This document shows, piece by piece, positions 6,450 to 8,500 of a stretch of 8,500 nt of DNA. Below the pieces are notes generated by a model that was not told the DNA's origin, did not search any database, and saw only the letters and a program-made list of their open reading frames with translations. The stretch covers positions 1 through 8,500 of the forward strand of contig JAEZFH010000252.1 of assembly GCA_023437885.1 (NCBI GenBank). The letters run 5' to 3'. The stretch's first letter is position 1. Each line of letters starts with the position of its first letter. Made by a program: the position numbers and the translations under genes. This DNA comes from Bacillota bacterium (GTDB taxonomy: Bacteria; Bacillota; Clostridia; Lachnospirales; Lachnospiraceae).

Positions 6450-6492
6450 ATTATAACAGATAGGGAAGGGGGCCTCTGTGATGTTATCACAG
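6450..6492 (-). promoter_or_regulatory. Activator-type promoter with Crp/Fnr-like palindrome for the redox operon
   Basis: On the minus strand a perfect TATAAT lies at 6455-6450, with start predicted near 6443 and a leader of about 65 bases. The position 17 bases upstream reads CAGAGG, not a -35. Instead the perfect inverted repeat CTGTGAT-N3-ATCACAG occupies 6476-6492, centred at 6484, i.e. about -41 from the predicted start. That is the class II position of Crp/Fnr-family activators. The inner gap between TGTGA and TCACA is five bases, against six in classical Crp sites, so the binder may be another family member or another regulator. Confidence 0.5.
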
Positions 6493-6557
6493 GAAACTAA
6501 ATCCGGAGGACAGTCACGGCGAATGCTTCAGTTTATCTGGAAAAAACTTGCATAATC

Positions 6558-6585
6558 TTGAAGCAAAGCTGATATAGATTATTAA
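6558..6585 (+). promoter_or_regulatory. Candidate promoter of the cytochrome b5-like gene
   Basis: TTGAAG (6558-6563) and TATTAA (6580-6585) are 16 bases apart in an AT-rich stretch, with the ATG 37 bases after the -10. An alternative pair is TTGCAT (6548) and TATAGA (6573) at 19 bases. Neither is strong. The ribosome binding site AAGGGGAAG follows at 6610-6618. Confidence 0.3.
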
Positions 6586-6621
6586 ACATATTCTTAATAA
6601 CAGAATAGTAAGGGGAAGCTT

Positions 6622-7281
6622 ATGGATGAATTTGAGATGAGAAGCAGAATCGATGGTTACCTGAAGGAGGTATGCCATTACAGTCAGATGCAGGTATTTG
6701 CAACCTCCTATTACCAGAAGAATTATTTTCAGATGCAGATAGATGATGCGGCCGAGGGGCTGGCCAGCCTTTATATGGATCTGTTGAAATTGCCGGGGAC
6801 GCGGCGGAAGCCGCTTAGTGACCGGTTACCGGAGGAATATGAGCAGAGTGTGAACGAGAAGCAATTTTTTCCGGAGCTTGCAGCGGGGTCAATGGATTAT
6901 CAGCCAAGCTATCTGGGAGAATTAGTGCTGCAGCACCAGTTAGCCCAACAGGTGCAGCAAAATATTCCATCCCAGACGGAACCGGAAAATCAGACAGAGC
7001 CGGGAAACCAGTCGGGTGACCGCGGGGAGGAAGCTACGTTGCAGGAAACAAGGAGCTTTACTCCGGAGGAATTGGCTTATTACGACGGGAAAGAGGGAAG
7101 GCCGGCCTATGTGGCTGTGAACGGAATTGTATATGATGTCAGCTCCCTGGCGCGCTGGGCGGGAGGGAATCACTTTGGCCTGAGTGCGGGAAGGGATTTA
7201 AGCAGTGCCTTCCTGGGATGCCATCAGGGAATTATGGACCGGCTGAATCAGGTGCCGAAGGTAGGGGTTTTAAGCAGTTAA
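6622..7281 (+). CDS. Cytochrome b5-like heme/steroid-binding domain protein with unknown N-terminal half
   Basis: A 219-residue protein with no signal peptide or membrane span, hence probably cytoplasmic. Residues ~145-217 match the prokaryotic cytochrome b5-like / MAPR-type domain: RSFTPEELAYYDGKEGRPAY, VAVNGIVYDVSSLARW, GGNHFGLSAGRDLSSAF, then the closing VPKVGVL. His184 in GGNHFG, Tyr171 in VYDV and His201 in CHQG are candidate heme contacts. Residues ~1-110 are mostly helical-looking with many Tyr, Gln and Met and match no family I know. A Gln/Glu/Asn/Pro-rich linker lies at ~113-145. The ATG follows AAGGGGAAG. It is divergent from the rhodanese / Fe-S-like operon, with the Crp/Fnr-like palindrome between them, so a shared redox role is likely but unproven. 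Heme binding is inferred from the domain. Confidence 0.85.
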   Translation: MDEFEMRSRIDGYLKEVCHYSQMQVFATSYYQKNYFQMQIDDAAEGLASLYMDLLKLPGTRRKPLSDRLPEEYEQSVNEKQFFPELAAGSMDYQPSYLGELVLQHQLAQQVQQNIPSQTEPENQTEPGNQSGDRGEEATLQETRSFTPEELAYYDGKEGRPAYVAVNGIVYDVSSLARWAGGNHFGLSAGRDLSSAFLGCHQGIMDRLNQVPKVGVLSS

Positions 7282-7293
7282 TAATGCGGCTCC

Positions 7294-7328
7294 TGTATGC
7301 ATGAAGAACAGAAGGCTTCATGCATACA
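7294..7328. terminator. Perfect 13-bp hairpin between convergent genes
   Basis: TGTATGCATGAAG (7294-7306) and CTTCATGCATACA (7316-7328) pair perfectly around a nine-base loop. It lies 12 bases after the cytochrome b5-like stop and 48 bases beyond the convergent spore-surface-like gene. No T-tract follows on either strand, so termination efficiency is uncertain; it may serve mainly as a 3' end stabiliser. Confidence 0.5.
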
Positions 7329-7376
7329 AAAGCAGTGTATAGTGCGCCCGGCAGAGCGTAATGGAATACATGTCAC

Positions 7377-7991
7377 TTATACGGCATTATGGCAGAAAGC
7401 AGCGATATAGTTCAGCGGAATATCACTTACGGAGCCTGCAACGCGATTGGGTTGATTGGAACTCCCTCTGTAGTAGCTGCTTCCGGTTCCCCTGTCCGGG
7501 CTGTTATCGGACATATCACCGCAAATGTTCTCGGCAAGAGGATTCGTCGGTGCAATGCCCTGTTCCGTCACAAGGCGCAAACAGGACTGGTTCACCGATA
7601 AAAGGACACCGGCAAAACCATAGCCGGAGGCACCTCCACTGGTGGTAAAGATGGTAACGTTTTCCCCGATATATCCTCGTATATGATCAACAAAGCCGAG
7701 GCCCCGGTTTTGACCGCGGTTGTTACGACCGTTATTGTTAAATCCGGTATTGCTAAATTCGTTATTGTTAAATTCGTTATTGTTAAATCTGTTATTGTTA
7801 GATTCGTTATTACTGAATTCGTTATTGTTGAATTCGTTATTGTTGAATTCATTATTGTTGAATCCGTTATTGTTAAATCCGTTATTGTTAAGTCGGTTAT
7901 TATTTAATCGGTTATTATTTAATCCGTTATTATTAAATCTGTTACTATTACGTCTGTTATTATTACAACCGTTATTTGATGTGCATGACAT
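7377..7991 (-). CDS. Asn-rich repeat protein with a putative spore-surface domain (CotB/DUF2642-like)
   Basis: I choose ATG 7991 (204 residues). AAAGGAG lies eight bases upstream of it, whereas a start at the TTG 8009 would place that site inside the gene. Residues 1-9 include Cys3 and Cys9; residues 10-94 are 17 pentapeptides of the type NNNx[F/L]; residues ~97-204 form a domain with VTIFTTSGGASG, GFAGVLLSVN, LRLVTEQG and a C-terminal SDIPLNYIAAFCHNAV. The VTI-x-T-GG...GVL-x-V pattern resembles the small beta-barrel repeats of CotB and DUF2642 spore proteins; this is a resemblance by eye. No signal peptide is present, as usual for coat proteins assembled from the mother cell. The neighbour at 8046 is a paralogue of the C-terminal domain without the repeats. 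A role in spore coat or exosporium is inferred. Confidence 0.75.
   Translation of the reverse strand: MSCTSNNGCNNNRRNSNRFNNNGLNNNRLNNNRLNNNGFNNNGFNNNEFNNNEFNNNEFSNNESNNNRFNNNEFNNNEFSNTGFNNNGRNNRGQNRGLGFVDHIRGYIGENVTIFTTSGGASGYGFAGVLLSVNQSCLRLVTEQGIAPTNPLAENICGDMSDNSPDRGTGSSYYRGSSNQPNRVAGSVSDIPLNYIAAFCHNAV
7710..7964 (-). repeat. 17-unit, 15-bp in-frame tandem repeat encoding NNNxF pentapeptides
   Basis: The region is exactly 255 bases, 17 units of 15. On the minus strand the common unit is AACAATAACGAATTC, with variants giving Gly, Arg or Glu at position 4 and Phe or Leu at position 5. The middle Glu-Phe and Gly-Phe units are nearly identical and the edge units are more diverged, as expected from recent internal expansion. 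Since 15 is a multiple of three, copy number can change without breaking the frame. Long open frames on the opposite strand here (reading Leu/Val/Ile-rich) are artefacts of the repeat. Confidence 0.9.
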
Positions 7992-8026
7992 AATCATTTC
8001 TCCTTTCAAATCATTTTAATATGGTC

Positions 8027-8040
8027 ATAAGCATGCTTAT
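8027..8040. other. Perfect 14-bp palindrome ATAAGCATGCTTAT
   Basis: It lies in the 54-base gap between the two spore-surface-like genes, six bases beyond the stop of the upstream one. With no loop it is a poor hairpin, so a protein binding site is more likely than a terminator. On the minus strand CATATTAAA (8023-8015), loosely like a mother-cell sigma -10, follows at once and could start the downstream gene separately. Confidence 0.35.
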
Positions 8041-8045
8041 CCTGG

Positions 8046-8327
8046 TTAAATTGCATTATGACAGAAGCTGGCAATCATATTAACCGGGATATCACATACG
8101 GAGCCGATCCTGTAAACATAGTCATCGGTATTGCGCATTTCTCTCTGGCTGCTTATGGTATCGCTCAGCGGATTGGCCGTCGCGAGTCCAAATCGATTCA
8201 CTAAGGTTACAAATTGAGGGTTGACAAAGATCAGCACCCCTGTAAAACCACATCCGGAAGCACCGCCACTGGTAGTAAATATGGTGACTGTCTGGCCAAT
8301 ACAGCGGTACAGCTCTTCTATACACAT
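8046..8327 (-). CDS. Small putative spore-surface protein, paralogue of the downstream gene (CotB/DUF2642-like)
   Basis: A 93-residue protein consisting of the shared domain only: VTIFTTSGGASG, GFTGVLIFVN, VTLVNRFGL, NPLSD, GSVCDIPVNMIASFCHNAI. It aligns along its whole length with the C-terminal domain of the Asn-rich protein encoded next to it, including the Cys-His-Asn-Ala near the end, and has an extra Cys at 2, 9, 26 and ~78. The ATG at 8327 follows AGGAGG at eight bases. It has no signal peptide. A sigma-K-like -10 (8385-8393) lies about 58 bases upstream of the start codon, which supports mother-cell expression late in sporulation. I do not recognise a specific named gene; the spore assignment is inferred. 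Confidence 0.75.
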   Translation of the reverse strand: MCIEELYRCIGQTVTIFTTSGGASGCGFTGVLIFVNPQFVTLVNRFGLATANPLSDTISSQREMRNTDDYVYRIGSVCDIPVNMIASFCHNAI

Positions 8328-8384
8328 AATAATTCCTCCTTAAATTATCTTTTAGATTCGCGAGCTTTCATCCGAATCCTACTA

Positions 8385-8393
8385 TATCTTATG
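8385..8393 (-). promoter_or_regulatory. Candidate sigma-K-type -10 element (CATANNNTA)
   Basis: The minus strand reads CATAAGATA at 8393-8385, matching the sigma-K -10 pattern CATANNNTA. Transcription would start near 8378 and give a ~50-base leader to the ATG at 8327. I could not find a convincing AC-type -35 at 16-17 bases upstream, so this is tentative. Confidence 0.35.
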
Positions 8394-8500
8394 CGTAAAA
8401 GAAGGAAATGCGACGGGATTAGTGGGAATAATTGAAATATCGATTTTCTTCGGCGGAATATTTCACAATTAAGAGACAAAATCGGCGCGACAGAGAAGGT
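8394..8500. other. Terminal stretch with no supportable gene
   Basis: The minus strand has an open frame from the window edge to about 8341, but it is rich in Arg, Ile and Leu codons without recognisable motifs and overlaps the promoter-like element, so I do not call it coding. No repeat or RNA fold stands out. Confidence 0.4.

Noticed and set aside
7710..7964. Regularly spaced repeats suggesting a CRISPR array or iteron origin
   Set aside because: The units are 15 bp, contiguous without unique spacers, and encode a regular pentapeptide in a longer gene.
7683..8019. Plus-strand frames with strikingly repetitive Val/Ile- and Leu/Asn-rich products across the repeat region
   Set aside because: They are antisense readings of the 15-bp tandem repeat, lack plausible ribosome binding sites, and the opposite strand has a well-started gene with a conserved domain.
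8341..8500. Minus-strand frame open from the window edge
   Set aside because: It has no recognisable motif, unusual Arg/Ile/Leu content and overlaps a promoter-like element; a random open stretch of this size is common.

Overview
The window looks like chromosomal DNA of an anaerobic, spore-forming Firmicute, most likely a Lachnospiraceae / Clostridium cluster XIVa type. The reasons are strong AGGAGG-type ribosome binding sites, moderate GC with AT-rich intergenic regions, a GH130-based beta-mannan phosphorolysis pathway, a LacI-family regulator, and a pair of spore-surface-like small proteins. This placement rests on gene content and style, not on a database search.

Region 1 (1-4993) is a beta-1,4-mannooligosaccharide utilisation locus on the + strand. 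It holds the C-terminal two thirds of a cellobiose/mannobiose 2-epimerase, a GH130 subfamily-1-like mannosylglucose phosphorylase (925-2094), a terminator, a LacI-family regulator (2373-3404), a second terminator, a 457-base intergenic region and a GH130 subfamily-2-like mannooligosaccharide phosphorylase (3862-4881). The long-chain phosphorylase would shorten mannooligosaccharides to mannobiose, the epimerase would turn mannobiose into mannosylglucose, and the first phosphorylase would split that into mannose 1-phosphate and glucose. TGCA-N8-TGCA elements sit at the predicted transcription starts of both the regulator and the second phosphorylase, and are the best operator candidates. A perfect 34-bp inverted repeat closes this region between convergent genes.

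Region 2 (4987-7281) is a compact membrane redox / sulfur locus. A minus-strand operon runs in the order: unannotated 48-residue Cys-containing small protein (6378-6232), small membrane protein with four clustered cysteines resembling a reduced NapH/polyferredoxin (6212-5625), and lipoprotein rhodanese (5583-4987). Divergent from it is a soluble protein with a C-terminal cytochrome b5-like domain (6622-7281). The operon promoter has a good -10, no recognisable -35, and a perfect Crp/Fnr-like palindrome centred about 41 bases upstream of the predicted start, as expected for an activator-dependent promoter. This is the best candidate in the window for an under-described system. Its substrate is unknown.

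Region 3 (7294-8500) has two tandem minus-strand paralogues that share a small domain (VTIFTTSGGASG, then GFxGVL, ending in SFCHNA/AFCHNA), probably spore-surface proteins. The downstream one carries 17 Asn-rich pentapeptide repeats encoded by a 15-bp tandem repeat. The upstream one has a sigma-K-like -10 element. The last ~100 bases hold nothing I can support.
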